Shown here: positions 8,786 through 15,562 of the stretch, piece after piece
Layout: each line of letters begins with the position of its first letter
Position numbering within the stretch: position 1 is the stretch's first letter
Source of the DNA: Flavobacterium sp.
GTDB taxonomy: Bacteria > Bacteroidota > Bacteroidia > Flavobacteriales > Flavobacteriaceae
DNA length: 17,731 nucleotides
Direction: 5' to 3'
Assembly: GCF_030146175.1 (NCBI RefSeq)
Contig: NZ_JASLCE010000047.1
Location: 1 to 17,731 of the forward strand
Notes under the pieces: generated by a model
Database searches by the model: none
Told to the model about the DNA's origin: nothing
The model's input: only the letters and a program-made list of their open reading frames with translations
Position numbers and translations under genes: made by a program

Positions 8786-9517
8786 CTACAAATTGGTAAA
8801 ATAACTACCATCCGGATTTTCGCTGGCTGCAAGCAACAATTCGTACTCTTCATTTTTCATTTTATGTACATATTGATTTAGCTCGCGCGTATATAAATTC
8901 AACAGATCTGCCGATTCTTTCATTCCCTCAATCAGCATTCGCAACTCCTCCTGATTTAACTGTGTTTCTTTTAACAGGTCGGACACGCCTAAAATCTGCG
9001 TAACCGGTTGTCGTACTTCATGGGATATTTTAAAAAGAATTTTTTCCAGTCTTCGGATTCTTTTTTCGCGTTGTTCGTCCAGTTTCTTTTTCTCATCAAT
9101 CGGAACGCGAATTGAAAAATACTGTGTAATTTTATTATGGACGTCAAAAACCGGAAAGATTATCGAATATACCCAATAATAACTTCCGTCTTTTGCTTTG
9201 TTTCGGATTTCACCATCCCATACATTACCGTTACCGATAGTCTTCCACATGGTTTTAAAAAACGTTTTCGGATGATGCCCGGAGTTTAGTATCCGATGGT
9301 TTTTTCCCAGTAATTCCGTTTCCTCATATTTAGAAATTTCGCAGAACTTCTGGTTGGCATAGATGATATTTCCTTTGATGTCCGTGATTGAAGAAATAAT
9401 ATTAAAACTGCTATCTTCCGAATTCTTGTCCAGTAAAATCCGAAGATCTTTTATACTCTTTTGCATTATAAAAATCGTCGATTGTAATTTGCTCAATAAT
9501 GAAGTTACAAACTTCAT
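8786..9517 (-). CDS. PAS-domain protein with histidine-kinase dimerisation helix but no ATPase domain
   Basis: The 243-residue protein has a PAS domain (about 40-140) of the Aer-like type, with DIKGNIIYANQKFCEIS, GHHPKTFFKTMWKTIGNG and W-x-GEIRNKAKDGSYYWV. A helix (about 142-160) leads to an HisKA-like H box, KISHEVRQPVTQILG, with a candidate phospho-acceptor at H166, and a second helix to about 222. The chain then ends; there is no N, G1 or G2 box and no room for a lost ATPase domain in the 99 bp that follow. The protein is cytoplasmic, with no membrane segment. It may be a phosphotransfer partner or a PAS-controlled modulator of the adjacent regulator or of the large kinase (inference). An internal ATG at 9466 (Met18) may be the true start, since a promoter element lies very close to the first ATG. 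Confidence 0.85.
   Translation of the reverse strand: MKFVTSLLSKLQSTIFIMQKSIKDLRILLDKNSEDSSFNIISSITDIKGNIIYANQKFCEISKYEETELLGKNHRILNSGHHPKTFFKTMWKTIGNGNVWDGEIRNKAKDGSYYWVYSIIFPVFDVHNKITQYFSIRVPIDEKKKLDEQREKRIRRLEKILFKISHEVRQPVTQILGVSDLLKETQLNQEELRMLIEGMKESADLLNLYTRELNQYVHKMKNEEYELLLAASENPDGSYFTNL
9499..9517 (-). repeat. Hairpin over the first start codon of the PAS gene
   Basis: ATGAAGTT, a 3-nt loop and AACTTCAT form a perfect 8-bp stem beginning exactly at the first ATG. It could hide that ATG, or lie in the leader if translation starts at 9466. Confidence 0.5.
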
Positions 9518-9766
9518 CCCCTAAAAACAAATTTACAAAATGCAACCGCTGTCCGACTTAAAAAAGGCATCTTTTTAACGATTATTGAATGTAACCCCAA
9601 AACAACTACGATTCGTTATATTTCTTCATTTTTTTTAAGACAAAAAACATACTTAACAAAAAACTACTCTTAAAATCACGACACAGCGTTTTACAAAAAG
9701 CATAAAAAAGACAGAATAAAAGTCCGTTGAAAGTCTTCAAAAGTCCTTTTGCAATCATCCGTTTAT
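9518..9766. other. Intergenic region between PAS gene and lipoprotein gene
   Basis: About 250 bp of A/T-rich DNA without a credible gene. It holds the PAS-gene promoter candidate at its left end and three AAAGTC copies (9719, 9730, 9740) near its right end, just after the lipoprotein stop. No strong intrinsic terminator was found for the operon that ends at 9767. Confidence 0.5.
9528..9535 (-). promoter_or_regulatory. Putative -7 promoter element TAAATTTG of the PAS gene
   Basis: An exact TAnnTTTG match on the minus strand, 10 bp before the ATG at 9517. With initiation about 7 bp downstream, the RNA would start almost at that ATG, which favours either a near-leaderless message or the internal start at 9466. 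No convincing TTTG element is seen upstream. Confidence 0.45.
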
Positions 9767-10273
9767 TTATTCCCGATGATGCACACAAAGTTTACTCGCG
9801 TGTAATGTTCTGTTTTTACATTGTTTCCCTTTTTGGGTTATTCCGTTACAGCGCACCGAAAAACCTTTTAATTCACCACTATAACATTCCTCCAGCGTTG
9901 CCAGAATACTAATCCGGTATTCCAGTCCGTTTGTCTGAAACTCGGTAAACCTATCGTCATTAAAAAAGACACCCTGAAAGTCTTGTATCACCGTATGATC
10001 TTCATTCCGGATTTCTTTTAGATATCCTTTTTCCACTTTGATCGTCAGATTGTGTTTGGACGCATTTTTGGCTTCCGGATCATTAATCGATACCGTAGCA
10101 CAATAGTCACCGTTAAGGCTTGTATCGGGTTCGTTTATCGCGACTACTTTCGAAGGCGTTGCCATCAGTCCGGCGGGAATTGTTTCCGTTTCTTCGTTTA
10201 ACAGAAGCTCTTTATCCCGACAAGACACCAGAATAAGTATACAAAATAGATAATAGCGTAATTTTGTTTTCAT
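9767..10273 (-). CDS. Lipoprotein with C-terminal CCCH zinc-binding-like motif
   Basis: The 168-residue protein starts with a lipoprotein signal peptide, CILILVSC, placing the modified Cys at residue 18; it should be anchored in the cell envelope. The middle (about 50-138) is a small beta-rich region with no recognised family. The C-terminus has C142-x9-C152-x10-C163-x2-H166 in a context (RCNGITQKGKQCK ... KLCVHH) like the short DUF5763-type motif found at the ends of many bacterial and phage proteins, probably a zinc site. C58 and C130 lie in the middle. A zinc-knuckle-like tail on an exported lipoprotein is unusual, and the Cys residues could instead form disulfides. It is the last gene of the operon, 48 bp after the secreted nuclease gene. 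Its molecular function is unknown. Confidence 0.85.
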   Translation of the reverse strand: MKTKLRYYLFCILILVSCRDKELLLNEETETIPAGLMATPSKVVAINEPDTSLNGDYCATVSINDPEAKNASKHNLTIKVEKGYLKEIRNEDHTVIQDFQGVFFNDDRFTEFQTNGLEYRISILATLEECYSGELKGFSVRCNGITQKGKQCKNRTLHASKLCVHHRE

Positions 10274-10321
10274 GGGTTTTGTTTTTTATTTGAATATCCG
10301 TTACCGATAATTTGCTTCAAA

Positions 10322-11134
10322 TCACAATAACAAAAAAGTACAACCAATCGGAATATGATCGGAAACTTTTCGGGCCAGTGCCAGACTTTCGAATTCCGTA
10401 TAAAAAAGATGCGCTTTTTTATTTAGTAATCTAATCTTCTTAGAATTATAAAAAATATTATCAAATTCCGATGCCAGACAATCCTGTGCTACGCAACGTT
10501 GTCTAAGCGAGGTTTTCTGATTCCGGAACACCGGTTGAAAGCCCATTCCCTTTAACGGATTAAAAACGGTATGGGATTCCGGACAATTAAAGTCACCGGC
10601 AAATACCAAATTATGCTCCGACAACCGCAATGGGATTTTTTTAAAATGTTTGATTTCGGTTTCGGGTTGCTGGCTTTTGGTAATCGCGTGAAAATTGACC
10701 ACCGTAAACAACTTTCCTTTATAGGAAAATGTGCCGTAATACGGTTCCCGATCGATTTCGAGTTGCAAAACCGGATCCAATTCGGCTTTTACTTTCCTGA
10801 TACGGGCTGTTTTCCAAAGAAACGCATAGCGTTCGGTTTTATAGGACGATCCGGTCGTTGGTGCGCTCACCGCATAATCCCATTTGTCGCCAGTGCGATT
10901 GAGTGCCGTAGCCAATCGGGCAACCGCCTGTGCGCCGCCAAATCCCGCTACGACTTCCTGAATCGCTACCACATCATATTCCTTGACGGTATTCGCTATA
11001 AAAGCAATGGTTGCCGGCTGTTTTCGTTTTCCGAAATCGGATAAATTCCAACTGCAAAATTTTACCTGAGCGGAAGCAAGACAAGTGAATAGCAGGATAA
11101 CAAAGAAGATTTTATACCTCATATCATTTTTCAA
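10322..11134 (-). CDS. Secreted DNase I-like endonuclease/exonuclease/phosphatase family protein
   Basis: The 270-residue protein has a signal peptide (about 1-22, ending ASA before QVKF) and the full set of endonuclease/exonuclease/phosphatase fold motifs: FCSWNLSDFG (29-35), VVAIQEV with the metal-binding E60, ERYAFLWK (101-108), VNFHA with H149, VFAGDFNC with D181 and N183, EFDNIFYN with D225, and SDHIPI with D259/H260. The catalytic residues are intact, so it is probably an active Mg-dependent phosphodiesterase working outside the cytoplasm, perhaps degrading extracellular DNA. C214 and C219 may form a disulfide as in secreted DNase I relatives. It is 31 bp downstream of the VWA-like lipoprotein gene and apparently cotranscribed. 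Met5 is an alternative start. Substrate could also be a phosphoester other than DNA. Confidence 0.92.
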   Translation of the reverse strand: MKNDMRYKIFFVILLFTCLASAQVKFCSWNLSDFGKRKQPATIAFIANTVKEYDVVAIQEVVAGFGGAQAVARLATALNRTGDKWDYAVSAPTTGSSYKTERYAFLWKTARIRKVKAELDPVLQLEIDREPYYGTFSYKGKLFTVVNFHAITKSQQPETEIKHFKKIPLRLSEHNLVFAGDFNCPESHTVFNPLKGMGFQPVFRNQKTSLRQRCVAQDCLASEFDNIFYNSKKIRLLNKKAHLFYTEFESLALARKVSDHIPIGCTFLLL

Positions 11135-11165
11135 TTAAAAAATCAATACAACACTTCTTATCCGA

Positions 11166-12086
11166 TTATTTTTTCTGATCGATAAAATCTTTAATTATTT
11201 TTTCCATATTCGATGGTAATTCGGCACCTCTGACTTTAGGGTTACTCACTTTCATTTCTTTAAGCCATTTTTCCCAGTATTCTATAATAACTGCTTCTTC
11301 ATTTGTATTCTTTGTATCCGGATTGATCCCTAAAACCAAAACTTCCAGATTCGACAAATTGTTTGCAGCCTTAATAAATCCGAAATTACCGGCATCCATT
11401 TTTTCTTTCCACATAGCATCATTCAGCTTATTGTTGCGAATTGTCTTCGAAAGCAGGTAATTCGTTCTGTTTCCGTTTTTTAATTCGGATCCTTTATTAA
11501 AAATATAACCATCTGTTAGAATGATCAAAATATTACGGCTATTCTCCTCAATACAATAATCGGCTACCTTGTTTTTAAAGAACCCCCAAATATCCGAACC
11601 GACATAGGCTTTATCTTTTATCGCCAATTCGTAAATCTGGATTGGATAGTTTGCATAGATTTTTCGTATTTCATTTAATTTTTCTTTGGAGATATTGTTT
11701 CTATCCAGCTTGATTTTAAGTTTTTCGGATATCGCATTGATTTTGGTATTTTTAGGCTCCGGGTCAAAAAACAACTGCAATTTATCGTTAACCTGATTTA
11801 TTTTTCTTTTACTGGCATGATCGGTAAAAGCCTCGGAAATAGCCTTGATATACCGAATATCCCTTTGATAATAGTCCATTGTTTTATTAGCGTGCTTTAT
11901 CGGGTCGATCCGGTCGGACAAATCCAAAAAAATACTGATATTATAATTTTCTGTTGGCTTAGTTCTTTCCGGTGTTTCACTGACAACCGGGTGTTCTTTT
12001 TCGGTAGTATCGGGTGTATTTTCAATACAGGACATCGAAAATAAGGATAGCGTCAGGACAATCGAAAGTATTATTTTTTGTTTCAT
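11166..12086 (-). CDS. VWA-like lipoprotein
   Basis: The 306-residue protein has a lipoprotein signal peptide (LSLFSMSC, Cys20), then a Pro/Thr/Glu-rich spacer (21-47). A domain resembling von Willebrand factor type A follows, with the first strand and metal-site loop ISIFLDLSDRID (D55, S57, D58), a later strand NILIILTDGY with D192, and a further strand around LEVLVLGIN (248-254). The metal site is DxSDR rather than the classical DxSxS. The predicted location is the envelope, facing the periplasm or outside. VWA domains bind protein partners through a metal ion, so it may assemble a complex with the other exported operon products (inference). It lies 12 bp after the membrane protein gene and 31 bp before the nuclease gene. 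Confidence 0.82.
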   Translation of the reverse strand: MKQKIILSIVLTLSLFSMSCIENTPDTTEKEHPVVSETPERTKPTENYNISIFLDLSDRIDPIKHANKTMDYYQRDIRYIKAISEAFTDHASKRKINQVNDKLQLFFDPEPKNTKINAISEKLKIKLDRNNISKEKLNEIRKIYANYPIQIYELAIKDKAYVGSDIWGFFKNKVADYCIEENSRNILIILTDGYIFNKGSELKNGNRTNYLLSKTIRNNKLNDAMWKEKMDAGNFGFIKAANNLSNLEVLVLGINPDTKNTNEEAVIIEYWEKWLKEMKVSNPKVRGAELPSNMEKIIKDFIDQKK

Positions 12087-12098
12087 GATGTAGTAGGT

Positions 12099-13370
12099 TT
12101 ATGTTTCAATCTCTATCTGTGGTTGCAGTTCGGGCTCACCCAATCCAATATCGTTTAAATGTTCTTTGGAAATGATTTCGCATAATTCCAGCAAAAGTGT
12201 TTTTTCCCGGTGTGGTAAAGCAATTTCAGCCGATACCGCCTGAAACCATCCTTCTTTATATTTGTGGTGATGGTAAAAATATTCCTTAACCGGGATAATA
12301 AATCCATCGATTTTGGTTTGCAATTCGGCAATGATTCCGTTTATGGCGGTGACTTGCTGTTTGCCTTCGTTTAATTTTTCGGTATTGGCATTCTTTAAGG
12401 CTTCAAGGTTAACCAATTCTTCTTTTTTGACTTTAATAAAGGTTTTGACTTTATCGAGACTTTCATATTCTTTCATCATGCTATCCAAAACCAAACCCCA
12501 AATAATATACACCATAAAGCCCGCAAAAATGATCAACCAGAATTCGGCTTCAAATAAAGCAATCTTAAGTGTATAAGGTTCCGACGACGTCGTTTTATTA
12601 AAATCGTAGATCTTCTTTTCGATCTGATAAGCCAATATGACATCAAATAAAAACGTCACCAAACCGAGCAGTCCTATTTTGATCCATTTCATTTTTCCTT
12701 TTTCTTTTAACAACATATGAATCAGATACCCCAATCCCATAAACACAAAGGGAATGGTCATGATAAAAATTCCTTCCAGCCAACTGGCCTGAAAAGCGTT
12801 TTTTAAGGCATCGGCATCGAAAATGGCAGCCGTAAGACTATTATCATCAAACTCTTTAAAAAAAGCCGAATAACAGGCCGAAATATAGAATACCAACAGA
12901 TACAACGTAATTGGAAACAAAAAAGCCAATCCCATATAAAACTGCACTTTGATACCTTTTCCGCCTTCGATCCCGTATTTTTCCGGATGCTGACGTACCT
13001 CAACCATATCTTTACGGGTTCTTTCTATGGTTTCATTCAGTTCTTTTTCTTTTGCTTCGGCAATTTCAAGGGTGGTTTCGCACTTTTTAAGTTCAGAACG
13101 GTTGCGCTCCTGATCTTCTCTGTAAATCTGTTTTAAGGACTCCTGTTCTACTTTTTGTTTGCGGCATTGCTCTTCAAAACTCCTGTACAGATTTTGCAGA
13201 CAGGCTTTAAATACGATCGGTTTCCCCATCGCTTTTACCGAAGCACCAAATCCGCGCTGATAATGGGTTAAACGTACCAGTTCCCGGGATCCGGTTTGCG
13301 TTTCATCCGGTAACTTCCCCGACACTTCATCATTTTTTAAACGAAATAATTGTTGTAATGACTTCATCAT
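12099..13370 (-). CDS. Four-helix membrane protein with two cytoplasmic-type coiled coils, family unknown
   Basis: I do not recognise this 423-residue protein. A basic N-terminus (1-62) is followed by a charged coiled coil (about 65-125), membrane helices at about 143-167, 200-221, 230-250 and 275-297, a second coiled coil (about 300-356), and a soluble C-terminus (357-423) with a HHHK stretch. With even helix number, both coiled coils would lie on the same side, probably the cytoplasm. It could be the inner-membrane scaffold that connects the TerB-like protein with the exported operon partners (inference). Its ATG directly follows the TAA of the TerB-like gene, in the same frame; the second codon is also ATG. 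The next gene starts 12 bp after its stop. Confidence 0.85.
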   Translation of the reverse strand: MMKSLQQLFRLKNDEVSGKLPDETQTGSRELVRLTHYQRGFGASVKAMGKPIVFKACLQNLYRSFEEQCRKQKVEQESLKQIYREDQERNRSELKKCETTLEIAEAKEKELNETIERTRKDMVEVRQHPEKYGIEGGKGIKVQFYMGLAFLFPITLYLLVFYISACYSAFFKEFDDNSLTAAIFDADALKNAFQASWLEGIFIMTIPFVFMGLGYLIHMLLKEKGKMKWIKIGLLGLVTFLFDVILAYQIEKKIYDFNKTTSSEPYTLKIALFEAEFWLIIFAGFMVYIIWGLVLDSMMKEYESLDKVKTFIKVKKEELVNLEALKNANTEKLNEGKQQVTAINGIIAELQTKIDGFIIPVKEYFYHHHKYKEGWFQAVSAEIALPHREKTLLLELCEIISKEHLNDIGLGEPELQPQIEIET

Positions 13371-13811
13371 TTATGCATTTAACTGGTTTATAATTTCTTC
13401 TTTTTGAACCCCTTTTTGTACGCAATCGATAAAATAATCGGTCAGATCTTCGATATTCTCATCCAGGAATTCAAACTTTATACAGTATTTTTTTAGCGCT
13501 TCCCGATCTTTACTGGTAACTCTACCACTTGCCCAAATCATTCGGGTTAGATCATACAAGTATTCGATACGGGTTTCCAAACGTTCCGGCAATGCTATTC
13601 CATACGTAACGGGATTTAATAGTAGTGCTCCCAGATCTTGCTTTGTAAATCCTTTTTCGTCCGCCAAATGATACAACACCTCCAATTCGGACATCAAAAA
13701 GCCGGCGTCAGACATTGCGATCTGGTATAAACTGAGAAAATGACTTTTTAAGGCGGGTGACATTGTAGTAGTGGTATCCATATCTTTATAATAGCTTTTA
13801 TTGTAAGACAT
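13371..13811 (-). CDS. TerB-like helical protein
   Basis: The 146-residue, all-helical soluble protein resembles the TerB fold. The first half contains YQIAMSDAGFLMSELEVLYH, corresponding to the D-x-x-E acidic site plus ELE helix of TerB. The second half, DLTRMIWASGRVTSKDREAL, looks like the second TerB repeat with its small-residue-Gly turn. TerB-fold proteins bind metal and act as scaffolds at membranes. I place the start at 13811 (MSYNKSYYK); ATGs at 13829, 13823 and 13781 are in the same frame. With this choice the start overlaps the end of the Cys-rich SH3 gene by 14 bp, and the stop codon is followed at once by the ATG of the membrane protein, which suggests translational coupling on both sides. 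The TerB assignment is by pattern, not by alignment. Confidence 0.75.
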   Translation of the reverse strand: MSYNKSYYKDMDTTTTMSPALKSHFLSLYQIAMSDAGFLMSELEVLYHLADEKGFTKQDLGALLLNPVTYGIALPERLETRIEYLYDLTRMIWASGRVTSKDREALKKYCIKFEFLDENIEDLTDYFIDCVQKGVQKEEIINQLNA

Positions 13812-14292
13812 CGCGATGGACATAACCAACCGTTCCGGTTTTTTCGGATTTTACTTTGAACCACGGTTCGTTAGCCTCTATAAAAATCACCCGTTGTCCT
13901 CTTTTAACGGTTTCGATTATTTTGTAATTTTTCCCCGGACCTTCGTATAAGGAAACAGATGTGGCAGTGATATATGGCAGTTGATCCTTATAAAATTGAG
14001 CTTTTTTGGTTATCGTCACTGTTTTGACTTTCGTCCCGGAAGGGGTCTTTTTTTCTTTTCGTTTCACGGTGATTACATCGGTACTTCTATCCCTGCAAAC
14101 ACCGCAGGTTCCGCCACTTTTGCAATATTTACAACCACTACAATTGGTGCAGGCGGTACAATAATCGGATCCATTGCAGCCTCGTCCGGCTGTGTCGCAA
14201 CAGGAAGCCAAGAGTTTTCCCGGTTTGGTTTGTGCTATCAAATCATTGCTACTCCACAGCAATAGACTTAGCCAAAAAATATATTTGATCAT
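13798..14292 (-). CDS. Secreted Cys-rich protein with C-terminal SH3 domain
   Basis: The 164-residue protein has a signal peptide (about 1-20, ending LIA before QTKP). Residues 31-66 contain ten Cys in CxxC-like spacing (DYCTACTNCSGCKYCK, then TCGVC), followed by a basic linker (RKEKKTPSGTKVKTV) and a bacterial SH3 domain (about 107-163) with SVSLYEGPGKNYKII, GQRVIF, PWFKV and VGYVHRDVL. SH3 domains of this type bind cell-wall peptides or protein partners; the Cys cluster may bind metal or form disulfides. The sequence should be exported. It is the first gene of the tightly packed operon running to 9767 and overlaps the TerB-like gene. Confidence 0.85.
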   Translation of the reverse strand: MIKYIFWLSLLLWSSNDLIAQTKPGKLLASCCDTAGRGCNGSDYCTACTNCSGCKYCKSGGTCGVCRDRSTDVITVKRKEKKTPSGTKVKTVTITKKAQFYKDQLPYITATSVSLYEGPGKNYKIIETVKRGQRVIFIEANEPWFKVKSEKTGTVGYVHRDVLQ

Positions 14293-14323
14293 CGTTTTTT
14301 AAATGTATTAATGGGTTATAATT

Positions 14324-14342
14324 TCGGTTTATTCCAAACCGA
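14324..14342. terminator. Weak hairpin between nuclease-like gene and operon
   Basis: TCGGTTT and AAACCGA pair around a 5-nt loop, 24-42 bp after the stop of the nuclease-like gene. On the minus strand no good T run follows, so it is at best a leaky terminator; on the plus strand ATTTTTA follows, but no plus-strand gene ends here. Confidence 0.3.
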
Positions 14343-14365
14343 TTTTTAGTATTTTCAGCCAACGG

Positions 14366-15418
14366 CTATTCGTTGTCATAAAAGCTGAGACTTTCCAACA
14401 AGGCCTCTTCAAACTGATAAATCGCATCGATGGATTCAATCGGATGACGGGTTTCGTTTTTCGCTTCATCAAATAATCCGATATATTTTTTTCCACCGTT
14501 CAGATGTAACCTACAAATCGGTTTCCGGTTGTTATCATCCAACAATATCCCGAAATAAGATTTTGTATCTCGGGGAACAATTCGGTCCACCCCTACTTTT
14601 CGTCTCAAAATGGCCACTACAATACGGAAGCCATCCATTTCCTCATCGGTAGTAATCACTTTGCTTATTGGCTCGGCTTCTACATTTTCGACTTGTTGTT
14701 TTTTCGCTTCTTTATTTAATGCGGCATTCAATCGATCGTTAATTTGATCATTTATTACCTGATTAAAAGCTTTATACACCAGTTCCTGGAATTCTTCCAT
14801 CACACGTTCGGTCAGACGACCAGAATAGATACGCTCGGCAAACTGACGGACAAACTTATGAGAAGGAGTTTGCAGCTCTTCGGCAATTAATTTTTTAATT
14901 TCCTTTGTATATTTTAAAGCACTAGCGTTATCGGTTATTTTTTCTACATCGAAATTCGACTTGTGAAACTTATTAATTTCTTGAATTACAGCATCTTTCA
15001 GATTGGTAATATCAAACTCAAAAAAAGGTTTCTCGTCCATTTTATTCTTTTCGTCCAAATCGGTAAAAAACTGATACTGAATTCCATTCGTTAACAACGC
15101 AAACTTGGTTTTGGATACATGAAAATAGCGGAATAATTGCGAATTGTGAACCGTCAGGTTTTCTTTCCAGTTTTTACATTCCACGATCAGGATCGGTTCT
15201 TCATTCTGAAAAATGGCATAGTCGACTTTCTCCCCTTTTTTAAGTCCTATATCGGCCGTAAACTCCGGCACTACTTCCATCGGATTAAATGTATCGTACC
15301 CCAAAAGGTTAATAAATGGTAATACAAAGGCATGCTTTGTAGACTCTTCCGTTTCGATCTTGTCTTTCATCTGATCGATTTTATCGGCTAATGATTTGAG
15401 TTGGCTTACTAATTCCAT
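14366..15418 (-). CDS. Stand-alone restriction-type nuclease-like protein (HsdR N-terminal PD-(D/E)XK domain)
   Basis: The 350-residue protein opens with a helix (1-28) and a domain like the N-terminal nuclease domain of type I restriction R subunits: E24/E25 in TEESTKHAFVLPFINLLGYD, then D66 in VDYAI and E80-C-K82 in ILIVECKNW, the PD-(D/E)XK catalytic set. A strand around FALLTNGIQYQFFTD (about 107-121) follows, as in that family. A helical middle (about 160-245) leads to a separate C-terminal domain (250-345) with RIVVAILRR and YFGILLDDNNRKPICRLHLN, as in restriction-enzyme-like proteins of this size. There is no helicase and no methylase or specificity gene beside it, so it is not a full restriction system. 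It may act on nucleic acid in defence or repair (inference). It has its own putative promoter and lies 73 bp upstream of the operon led by the SH3 gene. Confidence 0.87.
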   Translation of the reverse strand: MELVSQLKSLADKIDQMKDKIETEESTKHAFVLPFINLLGYDTFNPMEVVPEFTADIGLKKGEKVDYAIFQNEEPILIVECKNWKENLTVHNSQLFRYFHVSKTKFALLTNGIQYQFFTDLDEKNKMDEKPFFEFDITNLKDAVIQEINKFHKSNFDVEKITDNASALKYTKEIKKLIAEELQTPSHKFVRQFAERIYSGRLTERVMEEFQELVYKAFNQVINDQINDRLNAALNKEAKKQQVENVEAEPISKVITTDEEMDGFRIVVAILRRKVGVDRIVPRDTKSYFGILLDDNNRKPICRLHLNGGKKYIGLFDEAKNETRHPIESIDAIYQFEEALLESLSFYDNE

Positions 15419-15464
15419 CCTATTTGTTTTTTTTGAATGTTTATTTTATTTTTATATCACACTC

Positions 15465-15472
15465 CAAAACTA
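15465..15472 (-). promoter_or_regulatory. Putative -7 promoter element TAGTTTTG of the nuclease-like gene
   Basis: An exact TAnnTTTG match on the minus strand, 46 bp before the ATG at 15418, giving an A-rich leader of about 40 bases. It lies downstream of the terminator of the response-regulator gene, so an own promoter is expected here. No clear TTTG element is seen upstream. Confidence 0.5.
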
Positions 15473-15523
15473 GGATGCCTGTAACGGACTTCATTACGGT
15501 TTTACGTAAATGCCAACAAGCGG

Positions 15524-15555
15524 CAAAAAAAAACACCTCAAAAGAGGTGTTAAAA
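15524..15555 (-). terminator. Intrinsic terminator after the response regulator
   Basis: AACACCTC and GAGGTGTT form an 8-bp stem with a 4-nt loop. Read on the minus strand it is followed by eight Ts. It starts 11 bp after the stop at 15563 and separates the sensor/regulator operon from the nuclease-like gene. Confidence 0.88.
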
Positions 15556-15562
15556 CTTGCAA

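Noticed and set aside
8382..8804. 140-codon plus-strand frame over the response regulator
   Set aside because: It is antisense to a regulator with all receiver and HTH motifs.
9606..9788. 60-codon minus-strand frame overlapping the lipoprotein end
   Set aside because: A/T-rich low-complexity peptide with no family character and no promoter or leader features; starts inside the lipoprotein gene.
10571..11044. 157-codon plus-strand frame
   Set aside because: It is the antisense shadow of the secreted nuclease gene, whose catalytic motifs are all in the minus-strand frame.
14366..15418. Complete type I restriction system
   Set aside because: Only the nuclease-like protein is present; no helicase domain and no modification or specificity gene in the window.
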